Part shown: piece after piece, positions 1-8,057 of the stretch
How positions within the stretch are numbered: the first letter of the stretch is position 1
Layout: each line of letters begins with the position of its first letter
NCBI RefSeq assembly: GCF_900129465.1
Contig: NZ_FSRA01000001.1
Location: forward strand, 1-64,000
Source of the DNA: Chitinophaga niabensis
GTDB taxonomy: Bacteria > Bacteroidota > Bacteroidia > Chitinophagales > Chitinophagaceae
Direction of reading: 5' to 3'
DNA length: 64,000 nucleotides
The notes under the pieces: generated by a model
The model's database searches: none
Seen by the model: only the letters and a program-made list of their open reading frames with translations
What the model was told of the DNA's origin: nothing
Program-made: the position numbers and the translations under genes

Positions 1-3000
1 GGCACAGCTACCGGCTTTACTGTAACAGGTGCCACGGTGAACATCACGGATGCTACAGGCACCTCCGCCAACAAACAGCTGACCCTTACCCCTGATGCCT
101 CCACGGTGGCAGAAGGTGGCAGTATCCAGGTGAAAGTAAGTTTACCAACAAACATCATCACCTCAGAAGCCCAAACCATCAGCTTAACCAGTGGTGCAGG
201 AACCGTAGCCACTTTGCTGGGCACAGAATACACCCTGCCAGCAACCGTTACGATCCCCGCAGGCGGTAATGACGCTACCTTCACCCTTACAGCGAACACT
301 GATCAAATTATAGAGCCCAACGAAACATTAGAGATCAAAGCCACCGCCACCATATTCGGTGAAGCGGTGACCACATCTTCCAACATAGCTATTACAGATG
401 TAACAGCCAGCAAGTTGATCACGATCACCGGCGCTACCACGGTAACAGAAGGTAACAGTGTAACGATCACCTTCAGCCTGCCAGCAGGTACCACTACTGC
501 AGAAGCCATAGAAATTAACCTGGCTCAGGGAACAAACACTCCTGCAGTAATTGCGGCTGACCTCAATGGTGGTATCCCTGACAAAGTGATCATCCCTGCC
601 GGCGGCAACGATGTTACTTTAACAATCCAGGCAAATACAGATGGTGTGATAGAAACTGTAGAGAAACTGCACCTGATCCCATCCGCTGCCGGAGGATTTA
701 CCTTCAGCCAGGATGTATTATTGGATGTATTGGACGAAACACACAGCGGTACCATTACTTTCACGAGCAACACAGCGTCTATCCTTGAAGCAGATGGTGT
801 TGCCACAATAACAGTTAGTCTCCCCGGAGTACTGACTGCAGGTAGTGATATCCAGGTGAACATCACCAAAGGATCTTCCACAGCAAGTCTTTCAGATCAC
901 AGTGCTTTACCAGCATCTGTAACTATCCTTTCCGGCCAGCATGAAACAACTTTCACTGTTTCTGCTCCATTGGACCTGATCCTGGAAGGCACTGAAAGTC
1001 TTGTACTCGAAGGTTCTGCATTGGGATATGGAGTAAGTGGCACAACCATACAGATTGAAGATTCTACACGCAGGGACCCGCTGAATACGGTGATATCATT
1101 GCATCCAAACGGAGGTAGCATCGCAGAAGGCACAACAGGACATTTCTATGTTAGCCTTCCGCCAAATGTTGAATCCGGCACACCTATAGTGGTGCAACTG
1201 GCTAAAGTAGGTGCATCCTCTACAGCTGCGGATACAGATCACACAAATATTCCGGCAAGTATTACTATTCCTGCGAATAATAATACCAGCGCTAATTTTG
1301 ATATTTCCGCAGTGATAGATGGTATTATTGAACCAGTGGAAACAGTGCTGGTGGATGGTGTTGTTCCTGCAGGATTCACCTTTGCAGGTGCCAGCATTGA
1401 TATCACAGATGCCACCGGTCTTACCCTGGCAAACAGGCAGATCAGCATCACAATAGATTCAACTATCCTGCATGAGGGTAATACCAGTAAAGTAACTTTT
1501 GCATTGCCAGGCGGTATCACGTCTGCAACAGACATAGCTATCAACGTAAGTGCTTATAGTGGGTTCTCTGCTGGTTCAGCCGACTTCACCCTCACACCTA
1601 ATACTGTGATCCTGCCAAAAGATGTGAATGAGGTAACGGTGATACTGGAAGCAATAGCAGACAACACAGATGAGCCGGATGAACAATTGAAACTCACGGG
1701 TACTGCTACGGGCTTTACCGTGTTGCATAGCAATATTATGACTATTCCGGGCTCAGGTGCTCCGGCAGTTACGGTAACCGCTGTTAAAACAACAGATGCC
1801 GCAGAGCCTTCCACACCGGGTGTGTTCACCATCAAACTTCCAGGGAGTGCAGCTGCACCTGCAGATATTACGGTGAATTATACGGTAACAGGAACAGCGG
1901 TTTCTAACGAAGATTACGAACCTCTTTCCGGTGTGGCTATTATCAAAGCCGGAGATAACGGCATCACTATTCCGGTAGTCGTAAAAGATGATCAGATCAT
2001 AGAAGGAGATGAAACCCTGCAATTGACGCTTCAATCTGCCAGCTTCGTTCATTTTGGTAATACCATTGCTGCAAGCGTTGATAATACTGGTGGAGCAGGT
2101 ATGCTGATCCTGGATGATGAAAACATTGCAGAGGGACGTAAGATCTTAATCGAGAAAGTAAGCGATGCTTCCGAACCATCCAACAATGGAAGTGTAAGGA
2201 TACGTTTTGCAGATGCGCAATTTACCGCTACTGTTCCTGTAACAGTTACTTACACAGTATCCGGCACAGCAACCGCCGATATTGATTATAATGCTTTATC
2301 TGGTACAGTAACAATCCCTGCCGGTGATCACGACATGATCATCCAGATTGTACCGAAAGATGATACCGATCAGGAAGGAACAGAAACCATCATTATTCAG
2401 TTAACAGGTGCCAGCGCAGGACTTCCGCTTGCAACCCAGCAGCAGGCCACAGTGAACCTGGCTGATAATGATATGATGACGGTGGAAGTATCTGCACCAG
2501 CCAGTGTAACAGAAGGTACTGTTATCCCGGTAAAAGTACGTGCATCACAAATCACCCCGGTAGATATGCCGGTGACGATCAGTCTGCAGCATGATGCCTT
2601 CAGGACGGTAACTACCAGTGCAATATTTACCATTATAATACCGGCTAACCAGCAGGAAGCCACCTTAAATGTGGTACTGGATGATAATGATATCAATGAT
2701 AACAATGGTTTTGTCAACCTGGCCATTCAGCCATTTGCCGGCGTGGGACAACCATATGGAATAGGTACTAAGGCAACGGCCGCAACAATAGTTACAGACA
2801 ACGATCCATTAGAGATCTCATTCAAGGTGGATACTGCCAGGGTGAAAGAAGGAAATACCGGGATCACTCCATTAGGCTTCACCGTTAAACTGAATCGTAT
2901 GAGCAGCCGCGTGATCAACCTGAACTACCAGTTTGCAGATGCGTTTGAAGGAGCAGGAGCAGATAAGGATCCGATGAGGGCAAGGGCAGGAGAGGACTTC

Positions 3001-3510
3001 CAGTCTCACATCACCAGCCTGGCGATTGCACCCATGCAATTGGAGGCAGAGATTGTAGTGCCGGTGATCGGAGATGTGGATTCAGAAATAGACCAGCTCT
3101 TTGCTATCCGGTTGACCACAGCTACAGTGGCCTCTTCAGAAAATGCGCCCTCGGTTGTGAATCCGCTTATCGCCATAGGCATTATACAGAATGATGATCA
3201 GCCGATTGAAATGGAGATCAGAGTGAATAAAGGCTTATCGCCGAATGGTGATGGCAAGAACGATGTACTCATCATTGAGAACCTGGAAAAATATGTACAG
3301 AATGAGATCGTGATCGTGAACCGTTGGGGTGGAACAATTTATAAAACAAGTAATTACAATAACCAGTCAAACAATTTCAGCGGTCGCGCTAATACTGGCG
3401 GTGGTTCCGGAAGTAATCTGCCGGATGGTTCTTATTTCTATGTTCTGCATGTGTGGGACAGTAATGGAAATATGACACGCCACACAGGATACATAGTATT
3501 GAAACGATAA
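1..3510 (+). CDS. Calx-beta repeat protein with type IX secretion type B sorting domain (5' end outside window)
   Basis: The frame is open from base 1, so at least 1169 residues of a larger protein are present. It is built of about nine immunoglobulin-like modules; the later ones show the Calx-beta acidic hallmark, for example DDQIIEGDETLQL and DDTDQEGTETIII, while earlier ones are more divergent (NTDQIIEPNETLE). The last ~95 residues contain LSPNGDGKNDVLIIENL, NRWGGTIY and LPDGSYFYVLHV, typical of the gliding-motility (CHU_C, type B) C-terminal domain that sends proteins through the Bacteroidota type IX secretion system. Ca2+-binding cell-surface adhesin is the likely role (inference). The next gene, 10 bases downstream, encodes a PorP/SprF-like membrane protein, the usual partner of type B cargo. 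The start and signal peptide are not visible. Confidence 0.93.
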   Translation, partial: GTATGFTVTGATVNITDATGTSANKQLTLTPDASTVAEGGSIQVKVSLPTNIITSEAQTISLTSGAGTVATLLGTEYTLPATVTIPAGGNDATFTLTANTDQIIEPNETLEIKATATIFGEAVTTSSNIAITDVTASKLITITGATTVTEGNSVTITFSLPAGTTTAEAIEINLAQGTNTPAVIAADLNGGIPDKVIIPAGGNDVTLTIQANTDGVIETVEKLHLIPSAAGGFTFSQDVLLDVLDETHSGTITFTSNTASILEADGVATITVSLPGVLTAGSDIQVNITKGSSTASLSDHSALPASVTILSGQHETTFTVSAPLDLILEGTESLVLEGSALGYGVSGTTIQIEDSTRRDPLNTVISLHPNGGSIAEGTTGHFYVSLPPNVESGTPIVVQLAKVGASSTAADTDHTNIPASITIPANNNTSANFDISAVIDGIIEPVETVLVDGVVPAGFTFAGASIDITDATGLTLANRQISITIDSTILHEGNTSKVTFALPGGITSATDIAINVSAYSGFSAGSADFTLTPNTVILPKDVNEVTVILEAIADNTDEPDEQLKLTGTATGFTVLHSNIMTIPGSGAPAVTVTAVKTTDAAEPSTPGVFTIKLPGSAAAPADITVNYTVTGTAVSNEDYEPLSGVAIIKAGDNGITIPVVVKDDQIIEGDETLQLTLQSASFVHFGNTIAASVDNTGGAGMLILDDENIAEGRKILIEKVSDASEPSNNGSVRIRFADAQFTATVPVTVTYTVSGTATADIDYNALSGTVTIPAGDHDMIIQIVPKDDTDQEGTETIIIQLTGASAGLPLATQQQATVNLADNDMMTVEVSAPASVTEGTVIPVKVRASQITPVDMPVTISLQHDAFRTVTTSAIFTIIIPANQQEATLNVVLDDNDINDNNGFVNLAIQPFAGVGQPYGIGTKATAATIVTDNDPLEISFKVDTARVKEGNTGITPLGFTVKLNRMSSRVINLNYQFADAFEGAGADKDPMRARAGEDFQSHITSLAIAPMQLEAEIVVPVIGDVDSEIDQLFAIRLTTATVASSENAPSVVNPLIAIGIIQNDDQPIEMEIRVNKGLSPNGDGKNDVLIIENLEKYVQNEIVIVNRWGGTIYKTSNYNNQSNNFSGRANTGGGSGSNLPDGSYFYVLHVWDSNGNMTRHTGYIVLKR

Positions 3511-3520
3511 ACTTATCACT

Positions 3521-4438
3521 ATGAAAAAGAGCCTCAGAAAGCTGTTCGTAGTCGGGATGTTTTGCAGTTGCGCTTTTGCTCAACAGGTAGCCGCACAGCA
3601 GCAACCCGTATTTGCCCAATACCTCTTCAATGGTATGGTTGTAAACCCCGCTTATCCGTCTATGGACGAATTCAGCAGCGCAACCGTTGTTGCCCGTAAT
3701 CAGTGGGTAGGAATGGAAGGTGCCCCCAAAACAGCTGCATTTTCTTTTTATACGCCCATCAATGCTTCTAATACAAGTATTGGTTTTATGGCTATGAAAG
3801 ATCAGATCACCATCTATTCACAAACGGGTTTCCGTTTCAATATTTCCCAGAAAGTGAAAATGAATGAGAAGTTATTCCTGTCGCTGGGATTGAATGGAGG
3901 GATGGAGCAATTCTCTGACGACAATACACACCTGGGAACAGATGATCCCGTATTTGCCACTAACCAGAAATACTGGAAGTCTGACGTGGGCTTCGGAATG
4001 ATATTATTCTCAGAGAAATTCTTTGTTGGAATAGGCGCCCCGGTCTTTAAAAGTTTCAACCTGGGAAGTCCTGCCAATAAAGTAGCGTTCAAAAGACATT
4101 TGTATTTGCAGGCTGGCATTATAAAAGATGTAAGTAAGGATATTAAATTCAGGCCGGGACTTTTATTAAGACAAGTTACAGGAGCAGGGCTGCAGCTGGA
4201 TGTAAGTGCGGTATTCCTCATTAAGGATATTGTTTGGGCAGGAGCTACCTGGCGTACAGAAAAAACGGCCAGTGCAATGGTACAGGTACAGATACTGAAG
4301 AATTTCATGCTGGGTTATTCATATGATTTTGCATCTGCCACACATCTCAAAGGAATGCAGTCCGGTTCTCACGATCTGATGCTGAATTATCGCTTTTCCT
4401 TTAAGAAAGGGAAGACCCTCACCCCACGTTTCTTTTAG
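3521..4438 (+). CDS. PorP/SprF family type IX secretion outer membrane protein
   Basis: A 305-residue protein with an N-terminal signal peptide (KKSLRKLFVVGMFCSCAFAQ) followed by QQQPVFAQYLFNGMVVNPAYPS, the conserved N-terminal signature of PorP/SprF proteins (ocking of F/Y-x-x-N-x-x-x-x-N-P-A-Y type). The rest alternates short strands with aromatic ends, fitting an outer-membrane barrel. In Bacteroidota these proteins anchor or translocate T9SS type B substrates at the cell surface. It follows the Calx-beta cargo gene by 10 bases in the same direction, so the two are probably co-transcribed and functionally paired. Length is typical for the family. A terminator-like hairpin follows at 4469-4503. 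Confidence 0.93.
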   Translation: MKKSLRKLFVVGMFCSCAFAQQVAAQQQPVFAQYLFNGMVVNPAYPSMDEFSSATVVARNQWVGMEGAPKTAAFSFYTPINASNTSIGFMAMKDQITIYSQTGFRFNISQKVKMNEKLFLSLGLNGGMEQFSDDNTHLGTDDPVFATNQKYWKSDVGFGMILFSEKFFVGIGAPVFKSFNLGSPANKVAFKRHLYLQAGIIKDVSKDIKFRPGLLLRQVTGAGLQLDVSAVFLIKDIVWAGATWRTEKTASAMVQVQILKNFMLGYSYDFASATHLKGMQSGSHDLMLNYRFSFKKGKTLTPRFF

Positions 4439-4468
4439 ATTATCAATAGAAAACATATTATATAAAGA

Positions 4469-4503
4469 AATATCCGGATATGGAAATCCGGATATTCCTT
4501 TTG
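4469..4503 (+). terminator. Rho-independent terminator after the PorP/SprF gene
   Basis: Perfect 11-base arms AATATCCGGAT (4469-4479) and ATCCGGATATT (4486-4496) around a six-base loop, followed by CCTTTTG. It sits 30 bases after the stop codon of the PorP/SprF gene. Confidence 0.75.
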
Positions 4504-4732
4504 TACGTATATACCTCCTCAAAGAGGTACATATTTCAAAAACAGATTGAACATTTGTACCGTATATGTGTTAAGTTTAGAGATGCAGGTGAGTATGAAT
4601 TTGATGTGTGATCTTTGAAAGGAATGGGATAGCGATTAACTGATGGATACGCCTGGAAGTACTAATGGCAAAAGGCTTGAGACTAACAGCCATGTGTTTT
4701 AGTTAATAGTTAGTTATCCTAACATAGAAATG

Positions 4733-4763
4733 TTTGTTTCTTCATTTTTTTCATATAGATTTG
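4733..4763 (+). promoter_or_regulatory. Bacteroidota-type promoter ahead of a gene-free region
   Basis: TTTG at 4733-4736 and TAGATTTG at 4756-4763 are separated by 19 bases, matching the Bacteroidota -33 TTTG / -7 TAnnTTTG pattern. No protein gene follows for about 600 bases; a hairpin plus T-run lies 140-170 bases downstream, so the promoter would drive a short non-coding transcript. The bases CCTAACATAG just upstream (4719-4728) recur at 5135-5144. The stretch 4535-4732 holds nothing else I can recognise. Confidence 0.5.
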
Positions 4764-4769
4764 ATTAAA

Positions 4770-4936
4770 CGTATTTGAGAAGCAACCTTGCCAATCAATA
4801 AGTTCTTTCTAAACAAATTGAGAATACACCACTGTAAGATATTCAGTAAACTGAGGGGTTTACACAACTTTTTGTCTTAAGCTAAATTGGAGAAAAAACC
4901 GAGCCTGATGTTCGTGTCGGGCTCTTCTTTTTTTAG
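4770..4936 (+). ncRNA. Candidate small RNA gene (promoter to terminator, no ORF)
   Basis: Predicted from the promoter at 4733-4763 and the hairpin-plus-T-run at 4901-4936. No credible reading frame lies between. Within it GTAAAC (4847-4852) and GTTTAC (4859-4864) can form a small hairpin, and the final ~65 bases belong to a repeat family present again at 4984-5042 and, partially, at 5251-5290. The 5' end is inferred (about 7 bases after the -7 box). It could be a regulatory RNA or a decayed gene remnant; I could not match it to a known RNA family from sequence alone. Confidence 0.3.
4870..4936 (+). repeat. Terminator-like repeat element, copy 1
   Basis: Consists of TTTTTGTCTTAAGCTAAATT, then GGAGAAAAAACC, then the hairpin GAGCCTGATG...TGTCGGGCTC (4901-4924) and a T-rich tail TTCTTTTTTT. 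Copy 2 (4984-5042) shares almost every base of both the upstream box and the hairpin; copy 3 (5251-5290) keeps only the TTGGAG box and hairpin. The hairpin plus T-run could terminate transcription on the plus strand. Confidence 0.7.
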
Positions 4937-4983
4937 TAGGTCTAACTACTCATTTAGCCACAAGAAATTTAGGGAATAAGGGA

Positions 4984-5042
4984 TTTTTGTCTTAAACTAA
5001 ATTGGAGAAAAACGAGCCTGATGGTCGAATCGGGCTCTTTCT
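4984..5042 (+). repeat. Terminator-like repeat element, copy 2
   Basis: TTTTTGTCTTAAACTAAATT, then GGAGAAAAA, then GAGCCTGATGGTCGAATCGGGCTC split into two arms and TTTCTG. It differs from copy 1 by one base in the upstream box, a two-base deletion before the hairpin, and changes confined to the loop side and the tail. The hairpin arms GAGCC/GGCTC are kept. The T-run is shorter than in copy 1. Confidence 0.7.
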
Positions 5043-5079
5043 GTAAAGGGAATGAATATAATGACATTACATATATAAA

Positions 5080-5106
5080 AAGCCCGGGTCTATCCCGGGC
5101 TTTTTC
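5080..5106 (+). terminator. Strong hairpin terminator between repeat copies
   Basis: AAGCCCGGG (5080-5088) and CCCGGGCTT (5094-5102) form a perfect stem over TCTAT, preceded by A-run and followed by TTTTTCG, so it could act in either direction. It is unrelated in sequence to the GAGCC repeat hairpins on each side. Confidence 0.7.
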
Positions 5107-5250
5107 GTTTATAACTGTAAAAAATAGTAGTATTCCTAACATAGTAAATATTTTTTTGTAGATTTAAAGCGTGAATGCTGGCCTTTGTGTGAATAATTAA
5201 TCATTATCTCCCTGATATATAACTCTTTTATCCACTTTGCATTACTAGTT

Positions 5251-5290
5251 AATTTGGAGGATGGGCCTGATTGTCAAGTCGGGCTCTTTT
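5251..5290 (+). repeat. Terminator-like repeat element, copy 3 (partial)
   Basis: AATTTGGAGGATG, then GGCCTGATTGTCAAGTCGGGCTC, then a run of seven T. It retains the TTGGAG box and the hairpin of copies 1 and 2, but lacks the TTTTTGTCTTAA box. A second copy of CCTAACATAG with AAAT-rich and TAGATTT sequence lies ~115 bases upstream (5135-5166), resembling the promoter region before copy 1, which suggests that a larger unit was duplicated. Confidence 0.6.
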
Positions 5291-5360
5291 TTTGCTTATA
5301 TAAGAAGGCAGATTACCTACTTATACGGAAATTTCGTAAATTTCAGTAAAGCATTATCGG

Positions 5361-5573
5361 ATGGATCTATTAATGAAAGAGGCTTTTATTACCTTATTTG
5401 CTATGCTGCATCTCTGGCTGGTAGTGAGGTTTTGCGTGCAGCATACCTTTAAGCAGTCCGATAATCCACGTCCTTACCACCTCAAATGGCTGATCCTCGT
5501 ATTTTTCCTCCCTTTTGTAGGATATGGCCTCTATCTTTGGTTAACAAGAGGTTATGTAACTGAAGAGAATTAA
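5361..5573 (+). CDS. Small two-span membrane protein, PLDc_N-like
   Basis: A 70-residue protein with two hydrophobic segments (about residues 7-22 and 41-60) joined by a short basic loop; the second half, HLKWLILVFFLPFVGYGLYLWLTRG, resembles the short PLDc_N/phospholipase D N-terminal-like membrane module (inference from pattern). Start at 5361 is the first ATG; an ATG at codon 5 (5373) is equally possible. It is convergent with the PrsW gene and its stop lies 4 bases inside the end of that gene's coordinates (5570-5573). Function unknown. Confidence 0.6.
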   Translation: MDLLMKEAFITLFAMLHLWLVVRFCVQHTFKQSDNPRPYHLKWLILVFFLPFVGYGLYLWLTRGYVTEEN

Positions 5574-6259
5574 GGTTCCTTATTCCAGCGCCGTGATATT
5601 TCCCTTTGGTGTTTTATAGCCCGGATAGACAAACGTACGGCTATATAGAAGCATAGGAGGGAAGCCAGCATCAGGTAAACACTATCTCCTATAAAGAGGA
5701 AGAAATCATAGGCCCCGTGAAACAATACAGCCCAGAAAAGTCCCGTGATTAACAAAGTTCCGCGATGTTGCGGAATGAATTTAGCCAGGCCGGTATAATA
5801 TCCCATTAAAACAGCAAAGGCTGCGTGTGCAGGTACGGAAGTGAACATGCGCACCAACCCTGTTCCTATACCATATTGCGCTACATAGGTGATATTTTCT
5901 GCTGTGGCAAATCCCATCCCTATCATTACGGAATAAACAATCCCGTCAAAAGGTTCATCAAATTCGGCTTTGGGATAAGCATAGAAACGTAATACAAGGA
6001 ATTTACCCAGTTCTTCACTCAGGCCTACAACACCAAATGCATATATAGCGGTATTGAGCAATCCAGGCATGGAAGCAGTCCAGCCCCGGGAGGCTGCGAA
6101 TATCTGGACCGCCAGCGGGAAAGATACACTCAGTACACCCAAAAGGAAAGCGCGGATCAATAACCGCGCCGGTTCACGGTCGCGACTATCCAGGAAATAG
6201 ATAAGCAGGGAAATAGCAACACCAGGTGCTACTGCGATGGCCAGAATGTGTAAGATCAT
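5570..6259 (-). CDS. PrsW family intramembrane metalloprotease
   Basis: A 229-residue polytopic membrane protein with about seven hydrophobic spans. It carries the PrsW hallmarks: SEELGKF (EExxK motif), a second conserved patch DGIVYSVMIGMGFATAEN, HAAFAVLMGYY, and a final LFHGAYDF, supplying the glutamate and histidine metal-site residues of the family. PrsW proteins cut membrane-bound anti-sigma factors in Firmicutes; the substrate here is unknown. The ATG overlaps the TGA of polX in an ATGA arrangement (6257-6261), so the two are translationally coupled, although no functional link is known to me. Confidence 0.88.
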   Translation of the reverse strand: MILHILAIAVAPGVAISLLIYFLDSRDREPARLLIRAFLLGVLSVSFPLAVQIFAASRGWTASMPGLLNTAIYAFGVVGLSEELGKFLVLRFYAYPKAEFDEPFDGIVYSVMIGMGFATAENITYVAQYGIGTGLVRMFTSVPAHAAFAVLMGYYTGLAKFIPQHRGTLLITGLFWAVLFHGAYDFFLFIGDSVYLMLASLLCFYIAVRLSIRAIKHQREISRRWNKEP

Positions 6260-7941
6260 CAGATCCCTTTTTGTTGTTTACGTTGTGCCAGGAAAGATTC
6301 CAGCTCATCCCGTGTTAAGCTGCTCAGGTTCTTTTCTTTCGTCAAACCTCCTTTTTGAGCAGCCAGTGTACCATATTTGATATCGTGATATCCGCTGATA
6401 GTATGGGCATCCGGGTCGATGGAGAGCAGCGCGCCTTTTTTAATGGCAGAAGGGATCCATTCCCAATCTATATCCAGCCGGCGGGGATGCGCATTTAATT
6501 CTATCACCACATGATGGGCCACGCAGGCATCGATGATCTCTTCATGATTAAGTGGATAACCGTTCCTGCTCAGCAATAGTCTGCCGGTCATATGACCGAG
6601 GATGGTGGTATAAGGATTTGAGATGGCTTTCAGCACGCGCGCCATCGCTTTTTCTTCTGTCATTTTAAGATTGGAATGCACAGAAGCGATCACCAGGTCA
6701 AAGCTGGCAAGGACCTCATCCGGATAATCCAGGCTGCCATCGTTGAGGATATCTGCTTCAATACTCTTAAATATCTTAAAGGGAGCCAGCTGACGGTTTA
6801 ATTCATCTATCTGTTGATGCTGGGCAATGATCCTTTCAGGATGTAAGCCGTTTGCGTAAAAAGCGGAACGGGAGTGATCACTGATCACCAGGTATTCAAA
6901 GCCTTGTTCTTTGGCGGCTTTGGCCATTTCCTCCAGGCTCTGCAGGCCATCGCTCCATTGGCTGTGGGAGTGAATGATACCCCTGATATCAGTGGTTTCT
7001 ATGAGTTTTGGCAAAGCATTAGCGGCGGCCAGCGCTACTTCTCCTTTTCCTTCACGCAGGCAGGGGAGTATGTAGGGAAGGTCTGCTTTTTCAAAGATGG
7101 CTTCTTCCGTAGCTTCGTTTCCGCCGGATGCCTGGCCGGCGTGCGCAAAAAACTGGTCCAGGAAAGCTTCCGAACCTGTGGTAACAAAAAGTTTGGTAGC
7201 AAAATGCTCCGGTTGTACCCCGTATATTTTAAGTTTGATGTGCTCTTTATATTGCATGATAACGGCATCGTCCGTATTGTCCAGCCGGGTGAACCCTTCC
7301 ACTGTTTTAAGCTTTTCTGCCACCTGGTCTATAGGCACGGCTACTACGAACTCCAATTCATCGATAATGGGTTGCTGACGACGGAAATTACCTGAAACAG
7401 CTGCTTTTGCAGGAGAGAACACCTGCTGCAGTATGCCTTCCATTTCTCCCGCGAAAGCCTCTACTTCTGCATAGAGATAACGTTCACGGTTAGACAAAAA
7501 GAACTCGATGCTTTGTTTGATACTGTCCTGCGTTTTTTGTCCAAACCCTTTGAACAGGAGCAGGCGGTTTTCGTTGCAGGCATAGAGCAATTCCCCCAGG
7601 CTTTCTATTTCCAGCTCCTTCCAGATGGTGGCGATCTTTTTTGGGCCGAGGCCTTTGATCTTCATCATTTCCAGGATGCCCGCCGGGGTTTTCTGGATAT
7701 AATCTTCCAATACCCCGAATCTGCCGGTCTGGAGCATTTCTATCACACTTTTCCCGGTGGATTCACCAATTCCTTTGATCTTGAAAATAGCGTCATGCGG
7801 TGTTTCCGCCAGGGGAACAGTTAATTTTTCTATCTGGAAAGCTGCATTAGCGAAGGATTTGGCTTTAAAGGAGTTATCGCCATGAATATCCATGAGCTTT
7901 GCGAGCAGGGAGAAGTTATCTGCAATGATATAGTTGTCCAT
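6259..7941 (-). CDS. polX: PolX-type protein: degenerate family X polymerase domain plus intact PHP domain
   Basis: 560 residues in the order helix-hairpin-helix region (1-150, with KIKGIG, KIKGLGPKK, LFKGFGQK loops), family X nucleotidyltransferase region (~155-315) and C-terminal PHP phosphoesterase domain (~320-560). The PHP metal ligands look intact: H324 and H326 in IIHSHSQWSDG, SDHS, the glutamate of SIEADIL, ASVHSN, LGHMTG and DPDAH. In contrast the polymerase aspartates are lost: the usual D-L-D after the GSxRR motif is E195-L-E197 (SGNFRRQQPIIDELEFVV), and the third position, normally in a VDLRV-like strand, is K236 (IKLKIYGVQPE). Polymerase activity is therefore doubtful; 3'-5' exonuclease/AP-endonuclease activity from the PHP domain remains plausible. 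Confidence 0.92.
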   Translation of the reverse strand: MDNYIIADNFSLLAKLMDIHGDNSFKAKSFANAAFQIEKLTVPLAETPHDAIFKIKGIGESTGKSVIEMLQTGRFGVLEDYIQKTPAGILEMMKIKGLGPKKIATIWKELEIESLGELLYACNENRLLLFKGFGQKTQDSIKQSIEFFLSNRERYLYAEVEAFAGEMEGILQQVFSPAKAAVSGNFRRQQPIIDELEFVVAVPIDQVAEKLKTVEGFTRLDNTDDAVIMQYKEHIKLKIYGVQPEHFATKLFVTTGSEAFLDQFFAHAGQASGGNEATEEAIFEKADLPYILPCLREGKGEVALAAANALPKLIETTDIRGIIHSHSQWSDGLQSLEEMAKAAKEQGFEYLVISDHSRSAFYANGLHPERIIAQHQQIDELNRQLAPFKIFKSIEADILNDGSLDYPDEVLASFDLVIASVHSNLKMTEEKAMARVLKAISNPYTTILGHMTGRLLLSRNGYPLNHEEIIDACVAHHVVIELNAHPRRLDIDWEWIPSAIKKGALLSIDPDAHTISGYHDIKYGTLAAQKGGLTKEKNLSSLTRDELESFLAQRKQQKGI

Positions 7942-8000
7942 AGATGGCGTAAGTTAGGGGATTCGGCCGGAATGAGCAAAGGGGAGAGGGGAGTTTACAC

Positions 8001-8034
8001 AAAAAAAGAACCCCGATTTTCATCGGGGTTCTTA
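8001..8034 (-). terminator. Terminator of the rplU-rpmA-H1-like operon
   Basis: Read on the minus strand: AAGAACCCCGATGAAAATCG then GGGTTCTTTTTTTG; the 10-base arms pair perfectly over a short loop and end in seven T. It lies 24-57 bases after the stop of the lysine-rich protein gene. Confidence 0.85.
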
Positions 8035-8057
8035 TGCTACAGTTAGTAAATTCGAAA

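Noticed and set aside
5261..5452. Open frame starting inside repeat copy 3
   Set aside because: Its first codons lie in the hairpin and T-run, it overlaps the better 5361 gene in another frame, and the product has no protein-like features.
6874..7395. 173-residue plus-strand frame opposite polX
   Set aside because: Shadow of a strongly conserved gene on the minus strand; the product has no domain or signal.
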